Part shown: piece by piece, positions 38,086 to 47,399 of the stretch
How positions within the stretch are numbered: position 1 is the stretch's first letter
Layout: every line of letters begins with the position of its first letter
NCBI RefSeq assembly: GCF_009823805.1
Contig: NZ_WUEK01000001.1
Location: 268,688-332,687, forward strand
DNA from: Nocardioides flavescens
Lineage (GTDB): Bacteria > Actinomycetota > Actinomycetes > Propionibacteriales > Nocardioidaceae
Direction of reading: 5' to 3'
Length of the DNA: 64,000 nucleotides
Program-made: the position numbers and the translations under genes
Notes under the pieces: generated by a model
The model's input: only the letters and a program-made list of their open reading frames with translations
The model's database searches: none
Told to the model about the DNA's origin: nothing

Positions 38086-38738
38086 GACGACGCCTCCGGC
38101 TCCACCGACACAGGCGCGGTGACGGGACGCAGCTCATCGAGCCGGTCGACCCCGAACGCCTCCAGGATCCGCTGCTCCTGTCGCCACACGGTCCAGCGCA
38201 CCTCCTCCAGCTCGGCCTCGTCGCGCACGCGCAGCGCGTGCAGGTAGAGCGTGTGTGTCGAGCGGTGCACCTCGACCACGACGCTGCCCGGCACGAGCGA
38301 GGCCATCAGCGCGGTCGCGGTCAGCACCAGGTCGGACTCGGTGTGCAGCGGCACCTTGACGATGGCGCTGCGCAGGTCGGGCGGCGGTCGCAGCGTGATC
38401 GCCGCGACCTGCAGGCTGGCGACGACGACGTCGGCGACGAACCGCGCCACCAGCACCACGACCCCGACCGGCCGGATCCGCACGTGGACGTGCAGCGGCG
38501 GCAGAGGGAAGACGACCGAGGCGAGCACGGCGACGACGACGCCGGAGACGAACGACAGCGGCGTCCACGAACCCCACAGCACCGCCCACACCAGCGTCAG
38601 CCAGACCACCATCGGCCACTGCACGGCCTTGACCCGCGAGGGCCGGAACCGGCCGTCGCGGCGCTGCCGCACGCTGCTGCCCCGCCGCCCGTCGCGCCCC
38701 CGCCCGGTCACGCCGGTCGTGCCGCCCGTGCCCGTCAC
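38082..38738 (-). CDS. mnhE: Na+/H+ (Mrp) antiporter subunit E
   Basis: The 218-residue protein has a basic N-terminal extension (about residues 1-40), two to three membrane helices and the E-subunit tail (SLVPGSVVVEVHRSTHTLYLHAL). The Arg/Gly-rich N-terminus is longer than usual, so a start further in is possible. It overlaps mnhD by four bases. Confidence 0.92.
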   Translation of the reverse strand: MTGTGGTTGVTGRGRDGRRGSSVRQRRDGRFRPSRVKAVQWPMVVWLTLVWAVLWGSWTPLSFVSGVVVAVLASVVFPLPPLHVHVRIRPVGVVVLVARFVADVVVASLQVAAITLRPPPDLRSAIVKVPLHTESDLVLTATALMASLVPGSVVVEVHRSTHTLYLHALRVRDEAELEEVRWTVWRQEQRILEAFGVDRLDELRPVTAPVSVEPEASS

Positions 38739-40429
38739 CGGCCCGCCTCCTGCACGGCCTCGAGGTACGGCGTGCGCAGGAGCAGGTCGGACGCAGCCCG
38801 GTCGGTGAGCGCGTAGAGCGGGCCGGCGAAGACGGTGATGGCCAGGCTGACGCCGACCAGGCCCGCGGTCGGCAGGATCATCGCCCAGGGCGGACGGGGC
38901 CGGCGGCCCTCGCGCTCGAGCAGCTGGAACAGGTCGTCCTCGGAGTCGTCGGAGACGTCGGTGTCGGCGGCGCGGGTGGCCTCCTGCACGTCACCGGCCG
39001 CGAAGACCGTGGACCCGAGGTGGACGTGACCACGGGCGCTCACCTGCGGGGTCTCGTGCTCCTCGTCGCCCTCGCGCTCGCCGCCGAGCTGCAGCGCCAT
39101 CTCGTGCGCCTCGCGCGGCGTGCGCCAGAAGGCGAGCGCCCAGGCCTTCGCGACGGCGTACAGCGTGAGCAGGCTGGTGACCGTGCCGCCGGCGACGAGC
39201 AGCCAGGCCAGCGGGCTGCCGTCGGCGATGCCGGCCTGGAGCAGCCCGACCTTGCCGATGAAGCCCGACAGCGGTGGGATGCCGGCGAGGTTCATCGCCG
39301 GGACGAAGAAGAGCACGCCGATCAGCGGGTAGAGCGAGGCGAGGCCGCCGAGGCGCAGCAGGGCGCTGCTGCCGCCGAGGTTCTCGATCAGTCCCACGAC
39401 CAGGAACAGCGCCGTCTGCACGGTGATGTGGTGGGCGACGTAGAAGACCGCGCCGGACATCCCGGCCTGGGTCGCGAGCCCGATGCCGAAGACCATGTAG
39501 CCGATGTGGCTGACCAGCGTGAACGACAGCAGCCGCTTGATGTCGGACTGCGCGATCGCCCCGAGGATGCCGACGAGCATCGTCGCCAGGGCGGCCCACA
39601 GCAGCAGGTCGGTGAGCGGGCGGTCGGGGAACAGCAGCGTCTGGGTGCGGATGATCGCGTAGACGCCGACCTTGGTGAGCAGCCCCGCGAACACCGCGGT
39701 GACGGGCGCGGGGGCGGTCGGGTAGCTGTCGGGCAGCCACAGCGACAGCGGGAAGACCGCCGCCTTGATCGAGAACGTCGTGAGCAGCAGCAGCTGGACC
39801 ACCAGCGCCGTGGTCGCGTCGAGCCCGGGCACCCGCTCGCCGATCTGGGCGAGGTTGAGCGTGCCGAGCGAGGCGTACGCCGTGGCGATGGCGATGAGGA
39901 ACAGCGCGGAGGAGACGACGTTGACGATCACGTAGATCGTGCCGGCGCGCACCCGCGCGGCGGTGCCGCCGAGCGTCAGCAGCACGTAGCTCGCGAACAG
40001 CAGGATCTCGAAGCTGACGAACAGGTTGAACAGGTCGCCGGCCAGGAAGGCGTTGCTCACGCCGGCGACCAGGGTCAGGAACGTCGGGTGGTAGATCGAG
40101 ACCGGCGCCTCGCGGTCGTTGTCGGTGACGCCCTGGCCGATCGAGTAGACGAGCACCGCGAGCGTGACGATCGAGGAGACCAGCAGCATCAGCGCGGCGA
40201 GCCGGTCGGCGACCAGGGCGATGCCGAGCTCGCGCCAGCCGCCGAGCCAGACCACCTGCGGGCCCTCGCGGTCGGCGGCCACGAGCAGCAGCGCGGCCAC
40301 CACGACGACCGCGGCCAGCACGACCACGCTCACCATCCGCTGGGCGCGCGGCCAGCGCGACATCATCAGGGCGGCGCCGCTGCCGAGCAGCGGCAGCACC
40401 ACGGGCAGGGGCACGAGCGCGGAGGTCAC
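38735..40429 (-). CDS. mnhD: Na+/H+ (Mrp) antiporter subunit D
   Basis: The 564-residue, roughly 14-helix subunit is homologous to the proton-pumping subunits of complex I. FSIKAAVFPLSLWLPDSYPTAPAPV includes the conserved Lys and Pro-rich loop (here SIKAAVFPLSLWLPDSY), and SHIGYMVFGIGLA is a typical helix. A long acidic loop (EGDEEHET) lies between the last helices. It overlaps mnhC and mnhE. Confidence 0.95.
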   Translation of the reverse strand: MTSALVPLPVVLPLLGSGAALMMSRWPRAQRMVSVVVLAAVVVVAALLLVAADREGPQVVWLGGWRELGIALVADRLAALMLLVSSIVTLAVLVYSIGQGVTDNDREAPVSIYHPTFLTLVAGVSNAFLAGDLFNLFVSFEILLFASYVLLTLGGTAARVRAGTIYVIVNVVSSALFLIAIATAYASLGTLNLAQIGERVPGLDATTALVVQLLLLTTFSIKAAVFPLSLWLPDSYPTAPAPVTAVFAGLLTKVGVYAIIRTQTLLFPDRPLTDLLLWAALATMLVGILGAIAQSDIKRLLSFTLVSHIGYMVFGIGLATQAGMSGAVFYVAHHITVQTALFLVVGLIENLGGSSALLRLGGLASLYPLIGVLFFVPAMNLAGIPPLSGFIGKVGLLQAGIADGSPLAWLLVAGGTVTSLLTLYAVAKAWALAFWRTPREAHEMALQLGGEREGDEEHETPQVSARGHVHLGSTVFAAGDVQEATRAADTDVSDDSEDDLFQLLEREGRRPRPPWAMILPTAGLVGVSLAITVFAGPLYALTDRAASDLLLRTPYLEAVQEAGR

Positions 40430-40860
40430 CGGTCGTCCTCCTCGGGGTCGTCCTCTTCCTGGCCCTGCGTGGTCGCGCTGTGACCGACCGAGGTCTCGTC
40501 GTCGACGGCGAGCCGGCGGATCGCGGCGTCCTCGACGTCGTCCTGCACGTCGTCGGCGCCGTGGAGCTGCCAGCTGCGGTGGGCCATGGCGAGCAGGAAG
40601 GCCACGGTGCCGAGCGTGATGACGATGGCGGTCAGCACCAGCGCCTGGGGCAGCGGGTCGGCCATGTCCTCGGGGTCGGCGGAGCCGTAGAAGGCCGAGC
40701 TGCCCGCCGGTCCCCCGGCGGCCAGGAACCCGACGTTGATGCCGTTGCCGATGAGCACCAGCCCCGCGAGCACGCGGGTCAGGCTGCGCTCGAGCAGGAG
40801 GTAGACGCCGCAGCCGACGAGGCCGCCGCAGACCAGCAGCAGGGTCGCGTTCATCTCCAT
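40426..40860 (-). CDS. mnhC: Na+/H+ (Mrp) antiporter subunit C
   Basis: The 144-residue subunit is a NuoK homologue with three helices (LLLVCGGLVGCGVYLLL; VLTAIVITLGTVAFLLAMA) and a long acidic C-terminal tail. The ATG at 40860 overlaps the mnhA stop by one base (ATGA). An ATG at 40854 is also possible. Confidence 0.94.
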   Translation of the reverse strand: MEMNATLLLVCGGLVGCGVYLLLERSLTRVLAGLVLIGNGINVGFLAAGGPAGSSAFYGSADPEDMADPLPQALVLTAIVITLGTVAFLLAMAHRSWQLHGADDVQDDVEDAAIRRLAVDDETSVGHSATTQGQEEDDPEEDDR

Positions 40861-43850
40861 CAGCCGCTCACCTCCGCCCGCTCGCGCCGCTCGCGGCTGC
40901 GGCTGTCCTCGCTGTCGACGCCCTCGGCGGCCTCGCGCTCCGCCCGCAGGATCTGCCGGTCGAGCCGCGAGCCGAAGGTGCGCAGCAGGTCGAGCACGAG
41001 CCCGACGACGACGAGGTAGACGCCGATGTCGAACCCGATCGAGGAGACGAGGTGGATCTCGCCCAGCAGCGGCAGGTCGACGTAGACGTCGGCGGTCTGC
41101 AGCACCGAACCTCCGAAGGCGACCGGTCCGAGCCCCGACAGCGCCGCAACGAAGAGCCCGGTGCCGATGAGCACGCCGGCGTCGACGGGCGCGGCCTCGT
41201 CGAGCTCGTAGCGACCGCCGGCGAGGTAGCGCACCATGAGCGCGAGCCCGGTCACCATGCCGGCCGCGAAGCCGCCGCCGGGCAGGTTGTGACCGGCGAT
41301 GAGCAGGTAGATGGAGAAGACCACGACGGTCGGGAACAGCAGCCGGGTGACGACCTCGAAGACGATCGAACGCCGCTCCGGGCTCAGCGTGCGCGGCCCC
41401 GGCAGCCACACCCGGCGTCCGGGCCGGGCCGCCTGACGGTCCACGCCCTCGGGGTAGGGCACGTCGAAGACGCGCCGGATCCCGGAGGAGCGGGAGTCCA
41501 GGAAGATCAGGCTCGCCACGCCGGTGGCCGCGACGACCAGCACCGAGATCTCGCCGAAGGTGTCCCAGGCGCGGATGTCGACCAGCGTCACGTTGACGAC
41601 GTTGCGCCCGTAGCCGAAGTCGTAGGCGGCCTTCGCGAACTGTGACGAGATCGGCTCGGCGGTGCGGCCCGAGCCGGCGACCAGCAGGAACCCGGCCACC
41701 GCGACCCCGACACCCGCGGCCAGCGCCATCCGGGCGTAGCGGACCGGGCGCAGCGGCCGGTCGGTGAAGTACTCCGGCAGGCGGCGCAGCACCAGCACGA
41801 AGACCACGAGGGTCACGGTCTCGACGAGCACCTGCGTCATCGCGATGTCGGGGGCGCCGTGCACGAGGAACAGCAGCGCGCAGCCGTAGCCGGTGATGCC
41901 GGCCAGGATCACCGCGCGCAGCCGGCGACGCGAGCGCACCGTCATCACCGCGGCGGCCAGCATGATCACGCCGACGACCGGCTGCGCCGCGCGGTCCCAC
42001 GCCACCACGTCGATGCCCGGGCCGTCGCCTCCCAGGCTGGAGACCAGGGCAGCGACGAGTGCGCTGCCCGGCACCGCCAGCACCACGACGAGCACGACGG
42101 TCAGGTAGGTCGTCACCGAGCCGCGCTGCACGAAGCCGGTGACCTCGATGGCGCTGCGGTCGACCGCGCGCATCGCGGCGCGGTAGACCTGCTCGGCGCT
42201 CACCGGCGGGTGGGTGCGCGCCTGGAGGTGGCAGACCCGGTCGCGAGCCGCGAACAGGCCCGCACCGGCGAGCAGGGTGAGGGCCGAGAACAACAGCGGC
42301 AGCTCCCAGCCGTGCCAGAGCGCGAGGTACTCCTCGTGCTCCCCCGCGACCAGCGTGTCGGCGTACGGCGCGATGGCGGTGGTCAGCGCGGCCCCGGCGA
42401 AGCCGAGGACGAGACCCGCGAGCGCCAGCACGACCGGCGGCGCCGCGAAGCCGGCCGCCAGCGGCCGGACCTCGGTCGGCTCGACGCCGGGCTTGGTCGC
42501 GAAGGCACCCCAGACGAACCGCGCGGTGTAGCCGACGGTGAACGTCGAGCCGACCGCGAGCCCGGCGAGCACCAGCCAGCCGGCGTACGACGGCACCCCG
42601 GCGGTCTCACCGTGGGCGAGCTCGAGCAGCGCGGCCCACATCGTCTCCTTGGCGATGAAGCCGAGCAGCGGCGGGAAGCCGACCATCGAGAGACCGGCGA
42701 GGGTCGCGGCGACCGCGACGACCGGCAGCTGCCGCCCGACGCCGGAGAGCTTGTGCAGGTCGCGGGTGCCGGTGAGGGTGTCGACGATGCCGACGCAGAG
42801 GAACAGCGTCGCCTTGAACATCGCGTGGGCGAGCAGCAGTCCGAGGCCGGCGAGCGCGGCGGTGCGGCTGCCGATCGAGAGCAGCACCATGAGGAAGCCC
42901 AGCTGGCTGACCGTGCCGTAGGCGAGGAGCAGCTTGATGTCGATCTGGCGCAGGGCCCGCCAGCCGCCGACCAGCATCGTCAGCGTGCCGAGGGTGAGCA
43001 GCACGAGGTGCCAGCCGGGCACGGTGCTGAAGCCGGGCGCGAGCACGGAGACGAGGAAGAGCCCGGCCTTCACCATCGACGCGGCGTGGAGGTAGGCGCT
43101 GACCGGCGTCGGGGCGGCCATCGCGCCGGGCAGCCAGAAGTGCAGCGGCACCTGGGCCGACTTGCTGAGGGCACCGAGGAGCACCAGCATCACGCCGACG
43201 GTGACGGCGGTGCCGCGCGGCGGGTCGGCGAGCAGACCGCTGATCGACAGCGTGCCGGCCTCGTGGCCCAGCACCAGGAAGCCGACGAGCATCGCCAGGC
43301 CGCCGAGCGTGGTCACCACGAGCGCCTGCAGCGCGGCCAGACGGCTCGCGCGCTTGCCGGGGTCGAAGCCGATCAGCAGGAACGAGAAGACGGTCGTGAG
43401 CTCCCAGAAGACGAAGAGCACCAGCAGGTTGTCACTGACGACCAGCCCGAGCATGGCGCCCATGAACGCCGTCAGGTGTCCCGCGAACGACGCCAGGTGG
43501 GGCGAGCCGGCGCGGAAGTACCACGTGCAGTAGGCCAGCACGAGCGCGCCGATGCCCGCCACGACCAGCACCAGCAGCCACTGCAGGGCGCCCATCGACA
43601 GGTCGATGTCCATGCCGAGATCGGGCACCCACGTCACCCTCTGGGTCACCCGGTCCCCGTCGAGGACGGTGCGGGTGTGCGTCAGCGCCCAGACGACGGT
43701 CGCCGTCGGGACGAGCGCGAGCGGCAGGAAGACCCAGCGGCCGATCCTCCCGGCCACGAACGGCGCGAGCAGGGCCGCGACGGCGTGGCAGAGCACGAGG
43801 AGGAGCAACGATCGGACCTCTCGGGTGGACGGCCGGGTGGGCGGCGACAC
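40860..43850 (-). CDS. mnhA: Na+/H+ (Mrp) antiporter subunit A with fused subunit-B domain
   Basis: The 996-residue protein is the largest Mrp subunit. Residues about 1-480 are the NuoL-like part (GAMAAPTPVSAYLHAASMVKAG; LAYGTVSQLGFLMV). Residues about 580-780 carry the subunit-A extension. The C-terminal 200 residues (PTVVVFSIYLLIAGHNLPGGGFAAG) are the MnhB domain, so a separate mnhB is not needed. It is the first gene of the operon, with a GTG start at 43850 and a possible -10 (TAGGAT) only four bases upstream. Confidence 0.95.
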   Translation of the reverse strand: MSPPTRPSTREVRSLLLLVLCHAVAALLAPFVAGRIGRWVFLPLALVPTATVVWALTHTRTVLDGDRVTQRVTWVPDLGMDIDLSMGALQWLLVLVVAGIGALVLAYCTWYFRAGSPHLASFAGHLTAFMGAMLGLVVSDNLLVLFVFWELTTVFSFLLIGFDPGKRASRLAALQALVVTTLGGLAMLVGFLVLGHEAGTLSISGLLADPPRGTAVTVGVMLVLLGALSKSAQVPLHFWLPGAMAAPTPVSAYLHAASMVKAGLFLVSVLAPGFSTVPGWHLVLLTLGTLTMLVGGWRALRQIDIKLLLAYGTVSQLGFLMVLLSIGSRTAALAGLGLLLAHAMFKATLFLCVGIVDTLTGTRDLHKLSGVGRQLPVVAVAATLAGLSMVGFPPLLGFIAKETMWAALLELAHGETAGVPSYAGWLVLAGLAVGSTFTVGYTARFVWGAFATKPGVEPTEVRPLAAGFAAPPVVLALAGLVLGFAGAALTTAIAPYADTLVAGEHEEYLALWHGWELPLLFSALTLLAGAGLFAARDRVCHLQARTHPPVSAEQVYRAAMRAVDRSAIEVTGFVQRGSVTTYLTVVLVVVLAVPGSALVAALVSSLGGDGPGIDVVAWDRAAQPVVGVIMLAAAVMTVRSRRRLRAVILAGITGYGCALLFLVHGAPDIAMTQVLVETVTLVVFVLVLRRLPEYFTDRPLRPVRYARMALAAGVGVAVAGFLLVAGSGRTAEPISSQFAKAAYDFGYGRNVVNVTLVDIRAWDTFGEISVLVVAATGVASLIFLDSRSSGIRRVFDVPYPEGVDRQAARPGRRVWLPGPRTLSPERRSIVFEVVTRLLFPTVVVFSIYLLIAGHNLPGGGFAAGMVTGLALMVRYLAGGRYELDEAAPVDAGVLIGTGLFVAALSGLGPVAFGGSVLQTADVYVDLPLLGEIHLVSSIGFDIGVYLVVVGLVLDLLRTFGSRLDRQILRAEREAAEGVDSEDSRSRERRERAEVSG

Positions 43851-43898
43851 CTCGATCCTAGAGGTCGCCTCCTGACGCTCGTCGGGGTGAGGAGCGGC

Positions 43899-44564
43899 TC
43901 AGTCCTCGGAGATCTGGCGGCGGAACTCCGTGCGCTTCGTGTGGAGGTCCCACAGGTGGTCGGCGAGCACGGCCGGGTCCTTCTCGTCGTCGCCCTCGAT
44001 GATCTCGCCGCCGATGATGAGCTGCGAGACGGCGATGCCCTCCTCGCCCAGCACCTCGTGCAGCAGCTCGGCGTACGCCGCCTGCCCGGCGAAGGCGATC
44101 GAGGTGCCCGTCACGTTGCGCCCCGGCTTGACCGCCGAACCGCCGTTGACGAAGAGGATCGTGCCGCGGTCCTCGCCGAGGAACCGCATGCCCGGGACGA
44201 CCGCGTGCACGGCGGCGACGGGGCCGTAGATCGAGAACTCGACGGGGCCGACGAGGTCGGCGGGCACGGTCTCGAGCACCGGCCGCATGAAGTCCTTCTG
44301 CGGCAGCGGGCTGTACTGGAGGACCTCGATCGGGCCGAGCTCCTGGGTCGCCCGCTCGAGCACCTTCGCGATCGAGTCGGGGTCGCGCACGTCGGCGGCG
44401 TAGCCCTTGGCCTGCACTCCGTCACCCTCCAGCTCGGCGGCCAGCGCGTCGACGCGGCCCTGGTGGCGCGAGATGAGCGCGACCGCGAACCCCTCGCGTC
44501 CGAACCGGCGCGCCACCGCGGCCCCGAGCCCCTTGCCTGCACCGATGATCGCGAGTGTCGTCAT
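43899..44564 (-). CDS. SDR-family oxidoreductase
   Basis: The 221-residue product begins MTTLAIIGAGKGLGAAVARRFG, whose GAGKGLG is the Rossmann nucleotide-binding motif. ALISRHQGRVDAL suggests NADP use (Arg after the second strand). The usual Tyr-x3-Lys catalytic pair is not clear; the region GTSIAFAGQAAYAELLHEV has Tyr without the Lys. It may therefore be an atypical or non-catalytic member. It is 48 bp upstream of mnhA on the same strand, but a link is not obvious. Confidence 0.8.
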   Translation of the reverse strand: MTTLAIIGAGKGLGAAVARRFGREGFAVALISRHQGRVDALAAELEGDGVQAKGYAADVRDPDSIAKVLERATQELGPIEVLQYSPLPQKDFMRPVLETVPADLVGPVEFSIYGPVAAVHAVVPGMRFLGEDRGTILFVNGGSAVKPGRNVTGTSIAFAGQAAYAELLHEVLGEEGIAVSQLIIGGEIIEGDDEKDPAVLADHLWDLHTKRTEFRRQISED

Positions 44565-44615
44565 GCTCGCGCGGTACCCGCTGGGCGAGGTGGTTGAGCG
44601 GTCAACCGGACGCGG

Positions 44616-45317
44616 TCAACCAGCGTTGCCGGTGGCGCCGAACTGCTCGACCCGGATGACGGTCGGGTCGACGCCGGCCTCGATGAGCAGGGGCGCGGCG
44701 TACTCGGCGAAGCGGGGCGAGCCGCAGACGAAGGCGACCTCCGCGGCGGCGGCGTACGGCGCGAGCTCGGCGACGCTCGGCGCACCGGCCGGGCGGGTGC
44801 CGTCGTCGTGGCGGGTGAAGGCGACGGTGGCGCCGGACCGGGCGAGCTCGTCGGCGTACGGCAGGGAGCGCGGGTCGCGCCCGACGGCGACGACGTGCAG
44901 CAGGTCGGTGCGGCCGAGTCGGCGCGCGGTGCGGGTCATCGCGACGGCCGGCACGACGCCGGTGCCGCCGACGAGGGCGAGCGCCGGGGTGCGGGTGTCC
45001 CAGAGGAACCACCGCCCGATCGGGCCGCGGAGCTCGAGCACGTCGCCCACCTCGGCGACGTCGGACAGGTGCCCCGACACCTCTCCCCCGGGCAGCCGCT
45101 CGACGAGGAACTCCACGAGCGGGTCGTCGTCGTCGGAGGCGATGGAGTAGGAGCGCTGCGCGGTGTAGTCGTCGGGGGCGCGCAGCCGGATGACGTAGTG
45201 CTGACCCGGCCGGTGGCGCTGGCGGTCGTCGACGTGCATGCGCAGGCGCACGACGTCGCGGCTGGGCTGGTCCTTCGCGATGATCGTGCCGGTGGTCCAG
45301 GAGGTCTCGAGCGACAC
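44616..45317 (-). CDS. Ferredoxin-reductase-like FAD/NAD(P) oxidoreductase
   Basis: The 233-residue product has an FAD-binding barrel (YTAQRSYSIASDDDD gives the RxYS FAD motif) and a nucleotide-binding half (LALVGGTGVVPAVAM; VAFVCGSPRFAEYAA; the end VEQFGATG). It resembles flavodoxin/ferredoxin reductases without an iron-sulfur domain. It starts 11 bp after the molybdopterin oxidoreductase gene, so the two probably form an electron-transfer pair. GTG 45317 is the chosen start. Confidence 0.9.
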   Translation of the reverse strand: MSLETSWTTGTIIAKDQPSRDVVRLRMHVDDRQRHRPGQHYVIRLRAPDDYTAQRSYSIASDDDDPLVEFLVERLPGGEVSGHLSDVAEVGDVLELRGPIGRWFLWDTRTPALALVGGTGVVPAVAMTRTARRLGRTDLLHVVAVGRDPRSLPYADELARSGATVAFTRHDDGTRPAGAPSVAELAPYAAAAEVAFVCGSPRFAEYAAPLLIEAGVDPTVIRVEQFGATGNAG

Positions 45318-45328
45318 CGTCGTCGTCC

Positions 45329-45931
45329 TCAGTCGCCCTGGTAGCGCTGCTCGAGCCACGGGTCGCCGCGGTCGTGGTAGCCGTTGCGCTCCCAGAAGCC
45401 CTGCTGGTCCTCGGCGAGCAGCTCGATCCGGCTGACCCACTTGGCCGACTTCCAGAAGTACAGGTGCGGCACGAGCAGCCGCGCCGGCCCGCCGTGCTGC
45501 GTCGGCAGCGGCTTGCCGTCGACCTCCCAGACCACCCACGCCTTGCCGCCGGTGAGGTCGGCCAGCGGCAGGTTGGTCGTGTAGCCGGTGCTGGAGTGCA
45601 CCAGCGCGAAGCGCGCGTCGTCGCCGGGGCCGGCCGCCGAGAGCAGCTCGTCGACACTCACGCCGGAGAAGGTCACGTCGAACTTCGACCACGTCGTCAC
45701 GCAGTGGATGTCGCCGGAGTACGACGAGCGCGGGAGCGCGTGCGCCTCGTCCCAGCTCCAGGTCGTGGGCCGCTCGACGAGGCCGTCCACGGCGATGCTC
45801 CACTGCTCGGGCCGGATCCGCGGCGTCGCCTCGGCGGTCAGCACCGGCCAGCCCGACCCGGTGTCGTACTGGCCGGGGGGCAGCCGCCCCGCCGGGCTCT
45901 CGGGCCGCTTGCGGAAGAACCCACGCGTCAC
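45329..45931 (-). CDS. Sulfite-oxidase-like molybdopterin oxidoreductase
   Basis: The 200-residue product is a short Moco-domain protein of the YedY/MsrP and sulfite-oxidase superfamily. C77 in GDIHCVTTWSKFD is the expected molybdenum ligand; WVSRIELL and the final WLEQRYQGD complete the domain. There is no heme domain or twin-Arg signal, so it is probably cytoplasmic. I chose GTG 45931 because GGGAGG is 7 bases upstream; GTG 45937 would be too close. The partner reductase follows at once. The substrate is unknown. Confidence 0.9.
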   Translation of the reverse strand: MTRGFFRKRPESPAGRLPPGQYDTGSGWPVLTAEATPRIRPEQWSIAVDGLVERPTTWSWDEAHALPRSSYSGDIHCVTTWSKFDVTFSGVSVDELLSAAGPGDDARFALVHSSTGYTTNLPLADLTGGKAWVVWEVDGKPLPTQHGGPARLLVPHLYFWKSAKWVSRIELLAEDQQGFWERNGYHDRGDPWLEQRYQGD

Positions 45932-45990
45932 AGGCACGCCTCCCAGCGTGCCAGAGCCGCCGGTGGACGAACAGTCGAGCCGCCGCCCAC

Positions 45991-46079
45991 GGTGGTCGAG
46001 GAGGCCGGCCACGGCTGTCTCGAGACCACTCCCGGCCGGAAGTGGTCTCGAGACAGGACTTCGTCCTTCCTCAACCACC
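45991..46079. repeat. Intergenic inverted repeat, family B, copy 1 (89 bp)
   Basis: The ends GGTGGTCGAGGA and TCCTCAACCACC are inverted (one mismatch). Inside, CGAGACCACT and AGTGGTCTCG form a second stem. A relative of 85 bp occurs at 51396-51480. This copy sits between the divergent sulfite-oxidase-like and FAD-oxidoreductase genes. Confidence 0.82.
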
Positions 46080-46118
46080 GAGGGGCCAAGACCCGACCAC
46101 GGGACTGGGCCGCCCGGA

Positions 46119-46124
46119 TAGGTT
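46119..46124 (+). promoter_or_regulatory. Leaderless-type -10 box for FAD oxidoreductase gene
   Basis: TAGGTT ends 6 bases before the GTG at 46131, so transcription would begin at the start codon. There is no Shine-Dalgarno. No good -35 is visible. Confidence 0.4.
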
Positions 46125-46130
46125 CGCCCC

Positions 46131-47399
46131 GTGCGCACCGAGGTGGACGTGGCGGTCGTGGGAGCGGGGCTGGCGGGGCTGCGGTGCGCGGCGGTGCTGC
46201 ACGGGGCGGGCCACGAGGTCGTCGTGCTGGAGGCGGACGACGCCGTGGGTGGGCGGATCCGCACCGACCGGGTCGACGGGTTCCTGGTCGACCGTGGGTT
46301 CCAGCTGCTCAACCCGGCCTACCCCGCCGTACGGCGGTGGGTGGACGCTGACGCGCTGCGCCTGCAGCCCTTCGGTGCGGGGGTGACCGCCGTGACGGAC
46401 GACGGCCCGCGCACCCTCGGCCACCCGCTGCGCGCTCCCGGGCTGCTGCCCCGCACCGCGACGACGGCGCTCCCCCGGCTGCGCGAGGTGCTGGGCCTCG
46501 CGCGCTGGGCCGCGCCGCTGCTGCGCCCGCGACCGGACCGCACGCTCACCGACGTCCTCGCCGCCCGGGGGACGCGCCACGACGTCGACCGGCGTACGGC
46601 GCTCGACCGCGCGGGCGTGGACGGCCTGCTGCGCCGCGTGGTCGACGGGTTCCTGGCCGGAGTGCTGCTGGAGGACGACGGCAGCACCGCCGACGCCTAC
46701 GCACTGCTGCTGGCCTGGACCTTCGCCCGCGGGGTGCCCGCGCTGCCCGAGCGGGGCATGCAGGCGCTGCCGGAGCAGCTCGCGGCGCCCCTCGGCGACC
46801 GGGTCCGGCTCGGCCACGGGGTCACCGCCGTCACCGGCACCGCCGTCGAGACCGACCAGGGCAGCGTGAGCGCCCGGCGCGTCGTGGTGGCGACCGGCGC
46901 CCCGGCCGCGCACGAGCTCACCGGAGCGCCGGTGCCGGCCACCAAGGGTGTCGTCACCACCTGGTGGTCGGCGCCCGAGTCACCCGACACCGACCTGCTG
47001 CACGTCGACGCCCGCGTGCGCCCGACCGGGCCGCTGGTCAACGCCGCCGTCGTCTCGCGGGCGGCGCCGAGCTACGCCCCGCCCGGTCGCCACCTCGTGC
47101 AGGGCTCGGCGCTGCTCGACACCGCGGCCGGGCGCACGCCGTCCGAGGCCGACCAGCGCCGCCACGCGGGCGAGCTGCTCGGACTCGACCCGAGCGGGTG
47201 GGACGTCGTGGCCCGCCACGAGGTCCCGCACGCGCTCCCCGCCCAGCCCGCGCCGTACTCCGACGCCCGGCCGGTCCGCGTCGGCGACCTCGTCGTGTGC
47301 GGCGACCACCGCGACACCGGGTCGATCCAGGGCGCGCTCGTGTCGGGTCAGCGCGCGGCCCAGGCCGTGCTGGAGGGACTCAGCGCCGGGCGTCGCTGA
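46131..47399 (+). CDS. FAD-dependent amine-oxidase-like / phytoene-desaturase-like oxidoreductase
   Basis: The 422-residue flavoprotein has an N-terminal GxGxxG FAD site (VAVVGAGLAGLRCAAVLH), the second motif VGGRIRTDRVDGFLVDRGFQ, and a C-terminal GDHRDTGSIQGALVSGQRAA that completes FAD binding. This is the layout of amine oxidases, protoporphyrinogen oxidases and desaturases. The substrate is unknown. It has a leaderless-type start at GTG 46131. Its last 20 bases overlap the end of the convergent SDR gene. Confidence 0.88.
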   Translation: MRTEVDVAVVGAGLAGLRCAAVLHGAGHEVVVLEADDAVGGRIRTDRVDGFLVDRGFQLLNPAYPAVRRWVDADALRLQPFGAGVTAVTDDGPRTLGHPLRAPGLLPRTATTALPRLREVLGLARWAAPLLRPRPDRTLTDVLAARGTRHDVDRRTALDRAGVDGLLRRVVDGFLAGVLLEDDGSTADAYALLLAWTFARGVPALPERGMQALPEQLAAPLGDRVRLGHGVTAVTGTAVETDQGSVSARRVVVATGAPAAHELTGAPVPATKGVVTTWWSAPESPDTDLLHVDARVRPTGPLVNAAVVSRAAPSYAPPGRHLVQGSALLDTAAGRTPSEADQRRHAGELLGLDPSGWDVVARHEVPHALPAQPAPYSDARPVRVGDLVVCGDHRDTGSIQGALVSGQRAAQAVLEGLSAGRR

